Assembly (NCBI GenBank): GCA_035717365.1
Contig: DASTIS010000230.1
Span: 13,979-77,978, forward strand
Length of the DNA stretch: 64,000 nt
Origin: 66-474 sp035717365
GTDB lineage: Bacteria > Pseudomonadota > Gammaproteobacteria > Xanthomonadales > Rhodanobacteraceae
Direction: 5' to 3'
In this document: piece by piece, positions 36,506 through 45,169 of the stretch
Layout of the letters: each line of letters begins with the position of its first letter
How positions within the stretch are numbered: the first letter of the stretch is position 1
The notes under the pieces: model-generated
What the model was told of the DNA's origin: nothing
Database searches by the model: none
What the model saw: only the letters and a program-made list of their open reading frames with translations
Program-made: the position numbers and the translations under genes

Positions 36506-37558
36506 TTATGATCCCGGTGTCGGCGACGACGGAGAATCCTTGAGCGACGCCAGCGCATCGCGCATGGTGTCGCTGTTGGCGATGGCGGTCAGCTTGTTGG
36601 CATAGTCCGGGTCGGTGGCATAGCCGGCGCGATGCAGGGCGCGTGCGAAGCTGGCGACGTCCTCGCCGTGTCCGAGCGCGTCGGCGTAGCGAGGATTTCC
36701 GGTCAGCATCCGCGCGTAGTCGGCGAACGACCGAGCCGGCCCGGCATAGGCACGGAAGGCGGCGTTGCTGCGGACCGCCACGCCGTCCTTGAACTCGAGG
36801 GTGGGCACGTTGGCGTATTTGCCGTGCCAGCTCCCGCCGGCCTTGATGCCGAACAGGTTGAAGCTGTTGCTGCCGTCGGCCTGGTGTGGCATGTGCTTGC
36901 CCCAGCCGGTTTCCAATGCCGCCTGGGCGAGGACCGCGCGGACGCTTACGCCCAGTTTGTGTGCCACGGCCTGCGCGTAAGGCGCCAGCTTCTGGACGAA
37001 ATCGTCGGGGCCGGAAAACACCCACTTCTGTGCCGCGTGCAATGCATCGAGTCCGGCCGTCTTCGCAAAATCGAGGACGCGGTCGAAAACGCTGTCGGTG
37101 GCGTCCGCACCGTTCGCGGCATTCGCGATGCCCCCTGTCGGGAACATGGCGGCCGGCATGGCGGAGGCGGTTGGAAGCGTGCGTGCTGCGAGCAGTCGTG
37201 GTGACAGCGCGGTGGGATCGGTGGTCGCTGTCGCCGAACCCTGCGCATTGCCGCCGAGTTGGCGGACCAGCATCGCGGCGATGCCCAGGCCCTTGCCATC
37301 GTTGGCGAGCGACAGCGCGAGCTGGTTGTCGAACATGCCGCGCCACTGGTCCGACTGCGCGCTGTCGAGAATGCCGCCGCCGAAGCTGGCCTGGCGCATG
37401 GACTTGATCAGCATTCGCGCGAACACTGCCTCGAACTGGCGTGCCACGGTGGGCAGCGCCGCCTTGCCGTCATCGCGCGCCGCACGGGCCAGGCCGGACA
37501 ATCCCTGGATGTCGGTCCAGGTGTCCGGTCCGCGCACGGGCAGGCGAGGCGCATCCAT
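36506..37558 (-). CDS. flgJ: Rod-capping peptidoglycan hydrolase FlgJ
   Basis: Bifunctional rod cap and muramidase/glucosaminidase (350 residues). The N-terminal rod-binding domain has ARQFEAVFARMLIKSMRQASFGGGILDSAQSDQWRGMFDNQLA-type sequence (in pieces). An Ala-rich linker and a C-terminal glucosaminidase domain follow: LAQAALETGWGKHM with catalytic Glu, then SNSFNLFGIKAGGSW. The ATG at 37558 shares its first base with the flgI stop (TGATG). Confidence 0.95.
   Translation of the reverse strand: MDAPRLPVRGPDTWTDIQGLSGLARAARDDGKAALPTVARQFEAVFARMLIKSMRQASFGGGILDSAQSDQWRGMFDNQLALSLANDGKGLGIAAMLVRQLGGNAQGSATATTDPTALSPRLLAARTLPTASAMPAAMFPTGGIANAANGADATDSVFDRVLDFAKTAGLDALHAAQKWVFSGPDDFVQKLAPYAQAVAHKLGVSVRAVLAQAALETGWGKHMPHQADGSNSFNLFGIKAGGSWHGKYANVPTLEFKDGVAVRSNAAFRAYAGPARSFADYARMLTGNPRYADALGHGEDVASFARALHRAGYATDPDYANKLTAIANSDTMRDALASLKDSPSSPTPGS
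36517..36543 (-). promoter_or_regulatory. Sigma-28 (FliA) promoter of flgKL inside flgJ
   Basis: On the minus strand, TCAAG at 36543-36539, a 14-base spacer, then GCCGACAC, all within the last codons of flgJ. The start would fall near 36508, giving a short leader before flgK. Junction proteins are late substrates, so this fits. Confidence 0.75.
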
Positions 37559-38733
37559 CAGATCACCACCAGATCGGCGTGCAGTGCGCCCGCTTGCTTG
37601 AGGGCTTGCAGAATGGCAATGAGGTCGTTGGGCGATGCGCCGACCTGGTTCACCGCGTGCACGATCTGGTCCAGGCTGACGCCCGGGCCGAATTTGAACA
37701 TGTGGCCGCCGTGCTCGGCGATCTTCACGTTGCTGCTGGGCACGATGGCGGTCTGGCCCTTGCTGAACGGCGCCGGCTGGCTGACCAGCGGCTGCTCGCC
37801 GATGCTGACTTCGATCGAGCCGTGGGCGACGGCAGCGGCGCTGACCTTGACGTCCGATCCGATCACCACGGTGCCGGTGCGCGAATTGACGATGACGCGC
37901 GCAGGCGCTTCCCCCGGCGTGACGTCCAGGTTCTGGATACCGGCGATCCACGACACGCGTTGGGTCGGATCCAGCGGTGCGCGCACCTGCACCGACACCG
38001 CGTCGTTCGCCTGTGCGGTGCCGGCGCCGAAACGGTCGTTGATGGCCTGGGCCACGCGATTGGCGGTGGTGAAGTCCGGGGTGTTGAGGTTCAGCGTCAG
38101 ACTGCCGGAGCCGTTGAAGTTGGACGCCACCGTGCGTTCCACCGTAGCGCCATTGGGGATGCGCCCTGTCGAGGAGATGTTCACCTGCACGCTGGAGCCG
38201 CTCTGGCCCTGGGCATTGATGCCGCCGACCAGCACGCTACCCTGGGCGATCGCGTAGGTGTTGCCGTCGGCGCCGCGCAATTGCGTCATCAGCAATTGGC
38301 CCCCGCGCAGGCTCTTGGCGTTGCCGATCGAGGCCACGGTCACGTCGATGGCCTGGCCGGGCTTGGAGAACGCCGGCAGCGACGCCGTGACCATCACCGC
38401 GGCGGCATTGCGCAATTGCGGGCGCACGTTGGCGGGCACGGTCACGCCGAACTGCTGCAGCATGTTCTCGAGGCTCTGGGTGGTGAAAGGCGCCTGGCTG
38501 GTCTGGTCGCCGCTGCCCTCCAGACCCACTACCAGGCCGTAGCCGATCAACTGGTTGCTGCGCACGCCGGCAATCTGCGCGAGGTCGCCGATGCGTTCGG
38601 CGTGCGCTGAGGGCGCCACCATGGCCAGCGCGACCAGCAGCAACCAGGCAACGATGGCGCACCAGCGTACGCGCCAATCCGTGCGCGGTGCGCGGACGAG
38701 CTGCATGTGACGGGTGTGAATCTGCGTGCTCAT
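37558..38733 (-). CDS. flgI: Flagellar P-ring protein FlgI
   Basis: Periplasmic P-ring subunit around the rod. A basic lead and long signal sequence (CAIVAWLLLVALAMVAPSAHA) precede the mature ERIGDLAQIAGVRSNQLIGYGLVVGLEGSGD, a family hallmark read in pieces. The end ASPNDLIAILQALKQAGALHADLVVI is also typical. The start at 38733 (391 residues) gives a one-base overlap with the flgH stop; an upstream in-frame ATG at 38748 is possible. Confidence 0.96.
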   Translation of the reverse strand: MSTQIHTRHMQLVRAPRTDWRVRWCAIVAWLLLVALAMVAPSAHAERIGDLAQIAGVRSNQLIGYGLVVGLEGSGDQTSQAPFTTQSLENMLQQFGVTVPANVRPQLRNAAAVMVTASLPAFSKPGQAIDVTVASIGNAKSLRGGQLLMTQLRGADGNTYAIAQGSVLVGGINAQGQSGSSVQVNISSTGRIPNGATVERTVASNFNGSGSLTLNLNTPDFTTANRVAQAINDRFGAGTAQANDAVSVQVRAPLDPTQRVSWIAGIQNLDVTPGEAPARVIVNSRTGTVVIGSDVKVSAAAVAHGSIEVSIGEQPLVSQPAPFSKGQTAIVPSSNVKIAEHGGHMFKFGPGVSLDQIVHAVNQVGASPNDLIAILQALKQAGALHADLVVI

Positions 38734-39413
38734 CAGAACGGCATCCACTTGGAGTTGAAGAAGCGCGACAGCCAGCCTTGGGTGTTGGCGTCAGCCAGCG
38801 AGCCGCTGCCGGTATACGTGATCTGGGCGTTGGCGATGCGAGTGGACAGGATGGTGTTGCCCGGCCCGATGTCCTGGGGTCGCGCGATCCCCGCAATGCG
38901 CACCAGTTCGCGGCCCTGGTTGATGGTCAGCCACTTCTCGCCGCGCAGCACGAGGTTGCCGTTGGCCAGGCGCTGCGCCACCGTCACCGTGATCTGGCCG
39001 TTCAACTGGTTGCTCTGGCTGCTGGAACCGGAACCGTCGAAACCGCGATCGCCCGAAAGGCTGGCGATCTTGCCGCCATTGAGGGGAAAGGCCTTGCCCC
39101 AGAGGGTGGCTGCGCCGAGATCGGCACTGTCCTTCTTCGACGTCGTGGTCTGGGCCTTCTTGCTGGCCTGGGTGTTCTCGGCCAGCACGATGGTGACGAT
39201 GTCGCCGACGCGGTGCGCGCGCGGGTCGGCGAACAGTTCCATGGAGTTGGTGTCGTGGTAGATGGCGCCGTCCGCCGGCGGCGGCGCCGACTGGGCGACG
39301 GGCATGGTGGGCGCCCACTCCGGATCGACGCGTGGCGCATTGCTGGCGCAACCGACCAGGGTGGCGACGGCGACCAGTGGCAAAAGGATGTGGACGAGGC
39401 GCGAATTGGTCAT
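38733..39413 (-). CDS. flgH: Flagellar L-ring lipoprotein FlgH
   Basis: Outer-membrane L-ring lipoprotein, 226 residues. It has a lipoprotein signal with lipobox (VATLVGCAS), a GDIVTIVLAENTQASKKA segment and the conserved ENTILSTRIANAQITYTGSG-like end (here GNTILSTRIANAQITYTGSG). The frame is open far upstream through flgG, but the lipobox fixes the start at 39413, two bases after the flgG stop. Confidence 0.96.
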   Translation of the reverse strand: MTNSRLVHILLPLVAVATLVGCASNAPRVDPEWAPTMPVAQSAPPPADGAIYHDTNSMELFADPRAHRVGDIVTIVLAENTQASKKAQTTTSKKDSADLGAATLWGKAFPLNGGKIASLSGDRGFDGSGSSSQSNQLNGQITVTVAQRLANGNLVLRGEKWLTINQGRELVRIAGIARPQDIGPGNTILSTRIANAQITYTGSGSLADANTQGWLSRFFNSKWMPF

Positions 39414-39415
39414 GG

Positions 39416-40201
39416 TCAGAGCTTGTTGGTGAGGTTCTGCAGCATGGAATCGGTGGCCGAGATCGCCTTCGAATTCATCTCGTAGGCGCGCTGGGTCTCG
39501 ATCATGTTGACCAGCGCCTCGACCACGTTGACGTTGGAGGTTTCCAGCGAACCCTGTTCCAGCGTGCCCATGCCGTTCAAGCCCGGCTGGCCGATCTGTG
39601 GCGCGCCGCTGGACGCGGTTTCGACGTAGAGGTTGTCGCCCGTCGGCTGCAGGCCCGCGGGGTTGATGAAGTCCGCCATCTGCAGCGTACCCACCTGGGT
39701 CGGCGCGTTCTGGCCCGGCATGGTGACGCTGACGGTGCCGTCGCTGCCGATCGTCACCGCCTGCGCGTTGGGCGGCAAGGTGATGGCCGGGTTCAGGGGA
39801 TTGCCGCTGGCAGTCACCAGTTGTCCGTCGCTGCTCAGGTGCAACGAACCGTCGCGGGTGTAGGCGATCGAGCCGTCGGGCATCGACACCTGCAGGAAGC
39901 CGCGCCCCCGGATCGCGACATCGAGCGCATTGCCGGTCTGGGTGAGGTTGCCTTGCGTGAAGAGTTTCTCGGTGCCGACCACGCGCACGCCCGTTCCCAG
40001 CATCAGGCCCGAGGGCGATTGCGTCTGCTGGCTGGTCTGGCCGCCCGGCTGGCGCACGTTCTGGTAAACCAGGTCCTGGAACGAAGCGCGTGAACTCTTG
40101 AAACCGGTGGTATTGACGTTGGCCAGGTTGTTGGAGATGACCTCCATGCGCGTCTGCTGCGCGTCCAGCCCGGTCTTGGCGACCCACAGTGCGGAAAACA
40201 T
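39416..40201 (-). CDS. flgG: Distal rod protein FlgG
   Basis: Distal rod subunit (261 residues). MFSALWVAKTGLDAQQTRM followed by VISNNLANVNTTGFKSSRASFQDL at the N-terminus, and NVVEALVNMIETQRAYEMNSK at the C-terminus, identify it over FlgF. The start at 40201 was chosen from this lead. The flgF-flgG gap of 65 bases shows no promoter. Confidence 0.97.
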   Translation of the reverse strand: MFSALWVAKTGLDAQQTRMEVISNNLANVNTTGFKSSRASFQDLVYQNVRQPGGQTSQQTQSPSGLMLGTGVRVVGTEKLFTQGNLTQTGNALDVAIRGRGFLQVSMPDGSIAYTRDGSLHLSSDGQLVTASGNPLNPAITLPPNAQAVTIGSDGTVSVTMPGQNAPTQVGTLQMADFINPAGLQPTGDNLYVETASSGAPQIGQPGLNGMGTLEQGSLETSNVNVVEALVNMIETQRAYEMNSKAISATDSMLQNLTNKL

Positions 40202-40266
40202 CGGGTTACTCCTTCGCCGCGCAGCGGCGTGTTGCAAGCGGTTGGAAACGGAATGCGGGGGTCATG

Positions 40267-41007
40267 TCAGGTGGCCTGCAGCAGTTGGCTGGCGGCCTGC
40301 GCGTTTTGGTCGGCGTTGTGGATGGCCTGTATCTGCATCTCGAATTGGCGCGACAGTTCGATCATCTTCACCAGCGCGGTGGATGGATTGACGTTGCTGC
40401 CCTCGAGCACGCCCGCGGCCAGGCGCACGCTGGCGTCGGCCGGTGCGCGGCCGCCGTTGGCGAGGTGCATCAGGCCGTCGCTGTCCTGCCGGAGCTGGTC
40501 GACAGGCGGGTTGACCAGGCGGATTCGATCGACGGTGACGAGGGTGTCGGGCCTCTCGCCCAGCGGCACCACCGACACCGTGCCGTCGGCACCGATGTCG
40601 ACGTGCGAGGCGGGTGGCAACGTGATCGGGCCGCCGTCGCCCAGCACCGGGTCGCCGCGTGCGTCGGTGAGCATGCCATCGGACGTCAGTTGCAGGTTGC
40701 CGGCGCGGGTGTAGCCCTCGCTGCCGTCGGGGCTTTGCACCGTGATCCAGCCTTGGCCCTGCACGGCAACATCGAGGTCGCGTCCGGTGGTCGAGAGCGT
40801 GCCGGCGGAAAAGTCGTGGCCGCTGCCGCGCGCCACCGCGTTGATGCGCGTGGGCAACCCTTCGCCCAATACCGGCAGGTCGCGGAAGGCGCCCAGTTCC
40901 GCCTTGAACCCGACGGTCGAGGCATTGGCGAGGTTGTGGCTGACTTCGGTCTGCGCCCGAAGGATTTGCGAGGCGCCGGTCATTGCGACGTAGAGCGAGC
41001 GATCCAT
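40267..41007 (-). CDS. flgF: Proximal rod protein FlgF
   Basis: Rod subunit of 246 residues with MDRSLYVAMTGASQILRAQ and VSHNLANASTVGFKAEL at the N-terminus, and NPSTALVKMIELSRQFEMQIQ at the C-terminus. It lies between flgE and flgG in the standard flgBCDEFG order, 27 bases after flgE. Confidence 0.96.
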   Translation of the reverse strand: MDRSLYVAMTGASQILRAQTEVSHNLANASTVGFKAELGAFRDLPVLGEGLPTRINAVARGSGHDFSAGTLSTTGRDLDVAVQGQGWITVQSPDGSEGYTRAGNLQLTSDGMLTDARGDPVLGDGGPITLPPASHVDIGADGTVSVVPLGERPDTLVTVDRIRLVNPPVDQLRQDSDGLMHLANGGRAPADASVRLAAGVLEGSNVNPSTALVKMIELSRQFEMQIQAIHNADQNAQAASQLLQAT

Positions 41008-41034
41008 GGGAATTCCTCAGGTCGAGGGGTCTCG

Positions 41035-42255
41035 TCAGTTGCGGATGTTGATGACGGTCTGCACCATCTTGTCGTCGGTGGAGATCACCTGGGCATTGGC
41101 CTGGTAGTTGCGCTGGGCCTTGATCATGTTGACCAGCTGTGCGGTCAGGTCGGACGTGTTGGAGGCTTCCAGCGCGCCGGACTGGATCGTGCCGAACTTG
41201 CCGCTGCCGGCGCTGCCGCGCACAGCCTGGCCGGATTCGTAGCTTTCGGCCCAACTGGTATCGCCGAGTTGGCGCAGGCCCTGGCGGTCGGCGAAGTCGG
41301 CGAGGGCGAGCTGGCCCAGGGGTTTGGACTGGCCATTGGAGAAGTTCGCGGACACCACGCCGTCGGCAGACACGTCGATGTTCGACAGTTTTCCGGCCGG
41401 GAAGCCATCCTGGTTGACCGCGCCGGCGGAGAAGTTGGTGCCGAACTGTGTGGCCTGCGACATATCCATGGTCAGCTGGATCGGATCGGTGCCCGGGCTG
41501 ACCGTGACCGGATTGAAGCTCAGCTTGCCGTTGGCAGGGGTCGCCAGCGAACCATTGCTGGAGAAGGCCATGGTGGCGGTACCGGCGTTTTGCCCATCCA
41601 CCATCAGGTTGACCTGCCACTCGTTGGGCGTGGCGGTCTTGACGTAATAAGCGGTGGCGTTGTGCTCGCCGCCCTGCGAATCGTAAATCGTGAACGGCGT
41701 GGCCTGGTTGAAGCTGGTGGGATCGGCGGGATCGAACGGGGAGCTCGTCGGCACGGTAGCCCCGGCCGGCAGGTTGAAGGCAATCAGGACGTTGCCGGTG
41801 GCCTTCGCCTGGCTTTGCGACGTGACCAGTTGCAGGTCATTCATGGTGCTGATGTCGAAGCCGCCCGCGCCGTTGGGCGGGAACACCTGCAGGCGCCGGC
41901 CATCCGGGGTGACGACGTAGCCGTCCTTGTCCTGCTGGAAGTTCCCGGCACGGGTGTAGGCGATGCCATCGTCGCCCTTGACGGTGAAGAAGCCGTTCCC
42001 GCTGATGGCCATGTCGAGCGTGTTCTGGGTGTACTCGATATTGCCGTTCCCGAATTGTTGGGTGACGCCGGTGAGGCGCACGCCGCTGCCGATGGCGGTG
42101 TTGCTGAGGTTGGCGCCGGTCGTGGAGAACACGTCGGCGAAATCGGCGCGCGAGCCCTTGAATCCGGCGGTGTTGGTGTTGGCGATGTTGTTGGCGGTAA
42201 CCTCGAGGTCCGAGGAGGCCGCATTGAGTCCGCTCAGGGCGATGTTGAAGGGCAT
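41035..42255 (-). CDS. flgE: Hook protein FlgE
   Basis: Main hook subunit, 406 residues. The N-terminal MPFNIALSGLNAASSDLEV with TANNIANTNTAGFKGSRADF and the C-terminal LTAQLVNMIKAQRNYQANAQ motifs are standard. The central D1/D2 domains are beta-rich. It lies 21 bases after flgD, its scaffold. Confidence 0.97.
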   Translation of the reverse strand: MPFNIALSGLNAASSDLEVTANNIANTNTAGFKGSRADFADVFSTTGANLSNTAIGSGVRLTGVTQQFGNGNIEYTQNTLDMAISGNGFFTVKGDDGIAYTRAGNFQQDKDGYVVTPDGRRLQVFPPNGAGGFDISTMNDLQLVTSQSQAKATGNVLIAFNLPAGATVPTSSPFDPADPTSFNQATPFTIYDSQGGEHNATAYYVKTATPNEWQVNLMVDGQNAGTATMAFSSNGSLATPANGKLSFNPVTVSPGTDPIQLTMDMSQATQFGTNFSAGAVNQDGFPAGKLSNIDVSADGVVSANFSNGQSKPLGQLALADFADRQGLRQLGDTSWAESYESGQAVRGSAGSGKFGTIQSGALEASNTSDLTAQLVNMIKAQRNYQANAQVISTDDKMVQTVINIRN

Positions 42256-42276
42256 GTCTGGTTGCTCCGGTTGAGG

Positions 42277-42939
42277 TCAGAGGATTTGCGCGATCTGGTT
42301 GAGTGACACATCGCCCACCCCGTCCACCAGCAGGTTGGCGCCGGTGCTCGTGGTATCGATGCCCGCCACCTGTCCGCCGACATAGGTGGTGAGCGGGGCG
42401 TTGGCGCTGCCGGCGGACAAGGTGTAAAGCCCGGCCGGAACGGGCTTGCCGTCGGCATCCAGTCCGTCCCACTGGAATCCGGCGAGTCCGCCCGGTTGCG
42501 CACCGAGGTCAATCGTGCGCACGGTGTTCCCGTTGGCGTCCGCGATCGAAACGCGCACGTCGTCGGATGCGCCCGGCACGTTGACGGCGCCGGTCACGCC
42601 AGCGGCCGTGCCGCCGCCGATGGCGACATGGCTGGAGGGCACCAGCACCTGGCGGCCGATGAGGTCGGATGCACGCAGGACCTGATCGCTCTGCAACGAT
42701 GTCGCGAGCTGGTCGAACGACGTCTGCATCTGCTGGGTGGCGGCGATCTGGCTGAATTGCGCCAGTTGGCCCACGAACTGGGTGCTGTCCATCGGCTTGG
42801 TGGGATCCTGCGCGCGGTACTGCTCGACCATCAGTTTCAGGAAGTCCTGCTGGGTAAGCTGCTGGCCGGACAGGGTGGCCGCCGCGGTCAGGGGTGAGCT
42901 GCTGCCGGTGACGCCGTTGAGATCGTTCATCGTGGTCAT
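42277..42939 (-). CDS. flgD: Hook-capping scaffold protein FlgD
   Basis: Cap that guides hook polymerisation (220 residues). LTQQDFLKLMVEQYRAQDP and MDSTQFVGQLAQFSQI are family signatures; the C-terminal half contains the tudor/FnIII-like region with DANGNTVRTIDLGAQPGG. The ATG at 42939 overlaps the flgC stop by four bases; an in-frame ATG three codons later is the alternative. Confidence 0.96.
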   Translation of the reverse strand: MTTMNDLNGVTGSSSPLTAAATLSGQQLTQQDFLKLMVEQYRAQDPTKPMDSTQFVGQLAQFSQIAATQQMQTSFDQLATSLQSDQVLRASDLIGRQVLVPSSHVAIGGGTAAGVTGAVNVPGASDDVRVSIADANGNTVRTIDLGAQPGGLAGFQWDGLDADGKPVPAGLYTLSAGSANAPLTTYVGGQVAGIDTTSTGANLLVDGVGDVSLNQIAQIL

Positions 42940-43364
42940 TTCCCGAGGTCGAGGGTCTTGAGCATCAACTGCTTGGCGCTGTTCATCACTTCCACGTCGT
43001 TCTGGTACGAGCGCGACGCGGAAATCATGTTCACCAGCTCGTCGATGGGATTGACGTTGCTGCCGTAGACGTAACCGTTGGCGTCGGCCATTGGATTGCC
43101 GGGTTCGTAGTGGCTTGGAATCGCGGCCTGGCTTTCGGTGACGCCGGTCACGCGCACGCCGACCGCGGCTTCGCTGGCAGTGCCGACTTCGCCCGCCATG
43201 GCGGCGTGCACCGCGGCGAACAGCGGTTCGCGCGCACGGTAGGCCTCCTCCGGACTGCTGGCCACGCTGTTGGCGTTTGCGAGATTGCTGGCGGTAGTGT
43301 TGAGGCGCAGCGATTGGGCCGCCATGCCGGAGCCGGCAATATCGAATACCTTGAACATCGACAT
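42936..43364 (-). CDS. flgC: Proximal rod protein FlgC
   Basis: Rod subunit of 142 residues: MSMFKVFDIAGSGMAAQSLRL then NLANANSVASSPEEAYR, ending VNMISASRSYQNDVEVMNSAK. The start at 43364 gives a one-base overlap (TGATG) with the flgB stop. The frame continues upstream through flgB without meaning. Confidence 0.97.
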   Translation of the reverse strand: MSMFKVFDIAGSGMAAQSLRLNTTASNLANANSVASSPEEAYRAREPLFAAVHAAMAGEVGTASEAAVGVRVTGVTESQAAIPSHYEPGNPMADANGYVYGSNVNPIDELVNMISASRSYQNDVEVMNSAKQLMLKTLDLGK

Positions 43365-43774
43365 CAGCCGCCACCTCCGGTGATGGCCGTGCGCAGCATG
43401 CGGATTTGTGCGGTGATGAAGGTCAGGCTGGCCTGGTAGTGAACGCTGTTGGCAGCGTAGGCGGCCTGCTCGACCTGCGTGTCGACCGTGTTGCCGTCCA
43501 TGCTTGGCTGCAGCGGCACGCGCCACTCCAGCGGAATGTTTCCTGTCGGGGTGCTTCCGTTGCTACTGGCCTGGCCAGAGCTGGGTGCCGCGAGTTGCAG
43601 GTTCGCGTCGTTGCCGCCGGCCTCGGCGAGCACCTTGCGAAAATCCACGTCGCGCGCCTTGTAGTCGGGCGTATCGGCATTGGCGAGGTTGTCGGCGATG
43701 GCTTCCGCACGTCGCTGCCACACGCCAAGCGCGCGGGCATGGATGCCGAACAACGGATCGGATGGGCTGCTCAT
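43364..43774 (-). CDS. flgB: Proximal rod protein FlgB
   Basis: Rod subunit of 136 residues, first in the flgBCDEFGHIJKL operon. The conserved IADNLANADTPDYKARDVDF and the C-terminal VHYQASLTFITAQIRMLRTAI identify it. A short 22-base leader follows the sigma-54 site at 43807-43822. Confidence 0.96.
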   Translation of the reverse strand: MSSPSDPLFGIHARALGVWQRRAEAIADNLANADTPDYKARDVDFRKVLAEAGGNDANLQLAAPSSGQASSNGSTPTGNIPLEWRVPLQPSMDGNTVDTQVEQAAYAANSVHYQASLTFITAQIRMLRTAITGGGG

Positions 43775-43806
43775 GCTGGCTCCACGAAGTGTGTCCAGCC
43801 CGAAGC

Positions 43807-43822
43807 AGCAATATGTGTGCCA
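43807..43822 (-). promoter_or_regulatory. Sigma-54 promoter of flgB operon
   Basis: The minus strand reads TGGCACACATATTGCT, a perfect -24/-12 pair. The start is predicted near 43796. It drives the rod and hook operon. Confidence 0.92.
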
Positions 43823-43881
43823 GTCGCAGGAAAGTTAGTTGGAATGCGGGTTTCCGCGCGAAATGCGCGATCCCCGACGTG

Positions 43882-43911
43882 GCCACGGCGGCAAGATTCT
43901 GCCGCCGTGGC
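43882..43911. repeat. GC-rich inverted repeat between cheV and flgB
   Basis: Perfect 12-base arms (GCCACGGCGGCA / TGCCGCCGTGGC) around six bases. It lies between the cheV terminator and the flgB promoter, and probably shields flgB from cheV readthrough. Confidence 0.6.
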
Positions 43912-43934
43912 GGAAGCTTGCCGCCGGCGGCGAC

Positions 43935-43979
43935 AAAAACCCGACGGGCGCAGCAACCTCTGCATCGCCTGCCGGGTTT
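43935..43979 (-). terminator. Terminator of cheV
   Basis: On the minus strand, AAACCCG pairs with CGGGTTT across a loop with further GC pairing, and runs into CGGGTTTTTG. The short T tract makes it a plausible intrinsic terminator 48 bases after the cheV stop. Confidence 0.65.
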
Positions 43980-44026
43980 CGACGCGGCGCAATTCGCTCG
44001 CGGTCGTGGTGGGTTCCGGAACGTTG

Positions 44027-44947
44027 TCAGTCCGACGGCGCGGGCAACAGCTCCAGGATGGTCGTCGCCAGCACGTCCGGCTGGAACTTGGCGACGAAGC
44101 GATCGGCGCCGACGCCGGCGACCATGGCTTCGTTGAATACGCCGCTCAACGAACTGTGCAGCAATACTTTCAACCCGCGCCAGGCACTGTTGGCGCGGAT
44201 CTCGCGCACCAGCGCGTAACCGTCGAGCTTGGGCATTTCGATGTCCGAGATCACCAGGTCGAAGCGTTCTCCTTTGCGGGCCGACGATTCCAGCATCTCC
44301 AGCGCCTCGGCGCCGTTGCGGACCATGACGCATTCGACGTGCAGTTGCTGCAGCGTGGCATTCAATTGCATGCGCGCCACCGCCGAATCGTCGGCCACCA
44401 GCACGCGACGCTGCGGTTGTCCGGACTGGCTGGCGCTGCGCTGCAGGCGCGGCGATATCTCGGACTGCCGCTGCGCGATGCCGTCGAGGATCTGCTCGAC
44501 GTCAATTACCGCCAGCAGCGTGCCGTCGGTGCGCGCAATGGCGTTGACGCGCGGACCGAAACCCAGTTCCGGGGACGGCGCGGCCATGTCGGCGCCGTCG
44601 TAGTGGGCGATACGCTCCACCTGCGAAACGAGGAATGCCTGTACGCCGAGACTGAACTCGGTGACGATCACGGTGGCCGCCGGCTCGTTCAGCAAGGGCG
44701 GGTAGGCCATCGCTTCGGCAAGGTCGATGACCGGGATGGTGTCGCCGCGATAGTCGAAGCTGCCGGCCAGCAACGGGTGCATGCTCGGCATGTGTTCCAT
44801 CGGCGGCCGCCGCATCACTTCGCGCACCTTGAATACGTTGATGCCGAAGATCTGCGGGCCGCCCAGATGGAACGTGAGGATCGCCATGCGGTTGTGGCCG
44901 GCAAGGCGGGTGAACTGCTCGACCTTCTGGAGAACGCTCGTTGGCAT
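44027..44947 (-). CDS. cheV: Chemotaxis adaptor-receiver CheV
   Basis: CheW-like adaptor fused to a receiver (306 residues), coupling receptors to CheA and tuning the array. The N-terminal CheW domain has FGINVFKVREVMR, YRGDTIPVIDLAEAM and LLAVIDVEQIL. The C-terminal receiver has VLVADDSAVARMQLN, the acceptor Asp in LVISDIEMPKLDG and a terminal FVAKFQ. The start at 44947 lies 22 bases after the predicted sigma-28 start, which excludes the long upstream open frame. Confidence 0.95.
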   Translation of the reverse strand: MPTSVLQKVEQFTRLAGHNRMAILTFHLGGPQIFGINVFKVREVMRRPPMEHMPSMHPLLAGSFDYRGDTIPVIDLAEAMAYPPLLNEPAATVIVTEFSLGVQAFLVSQVERIAHYDGADMAAPSPELGFGPRVNAIARTDGTLLAVIDVEQILDGIAQRQSEISPRLQRSASQSGQPQRRVLVADDSAVARMQLNATLQQLHVECVMVRNGAEALEMLESSARKGERFDLVISDIEMPKLDGYALVREIRANSAWRGLKVLLHSSLSGVFNEAMVAGVGADRFVAKFQPDVLATTILELLPAPSD

Positions 44948-44976
44948 CGATGCATTGCGAAGGAATACCAGCCCGG

Positions 44977-45003
44977 TGATCGGCCGGGAGCGCGGAATCT
45001 TGA
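44977..45003 (-). promoter_or_regulatory. Sigma-28 (FliA) promoter of cheV
   Basis: On the minus strand, TCAAG at 45003-44999, a 14-base spacer, then GCCGATCA. It is divergent from the promoter of the soluble MCP gene 78 bases away. Confidence 0.85.
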
Positions 45004-45080
45004 GCAATGGAGCGACGGCCGGCGCGAGTCGCGCGGTGACAGGCACGTGTCCGGATTCGTGGCACGCAGCTTGCTTTGAG

Positions 45081-45107
45081 TCAAGTCGTGCGGTGATCTG
45101 CCGATGC
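45081..45107 (+). promoter_or_regulatory. Sigma-28 (FliA) promoter of soluble MCP-flgA
   Basis: TCAAG at 45081-45085, a 14-base spacer, then GCCGATGC. The leader to the ATG at 45170 is about 55 bases. Confidence 0.85.
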
Positions 45108-45169
45108 AGTGGCGGATATCTCGTCGGCATCGCCGACGTCGACTTGGGTTTCAGGAGTAACGCGCGATC

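Noticed and set aside
43882..43911. GC hairpin as an intrinsic terminator
   Set aside because: Strong stem but no T tract on either strand; kept only as an inverted repeat.
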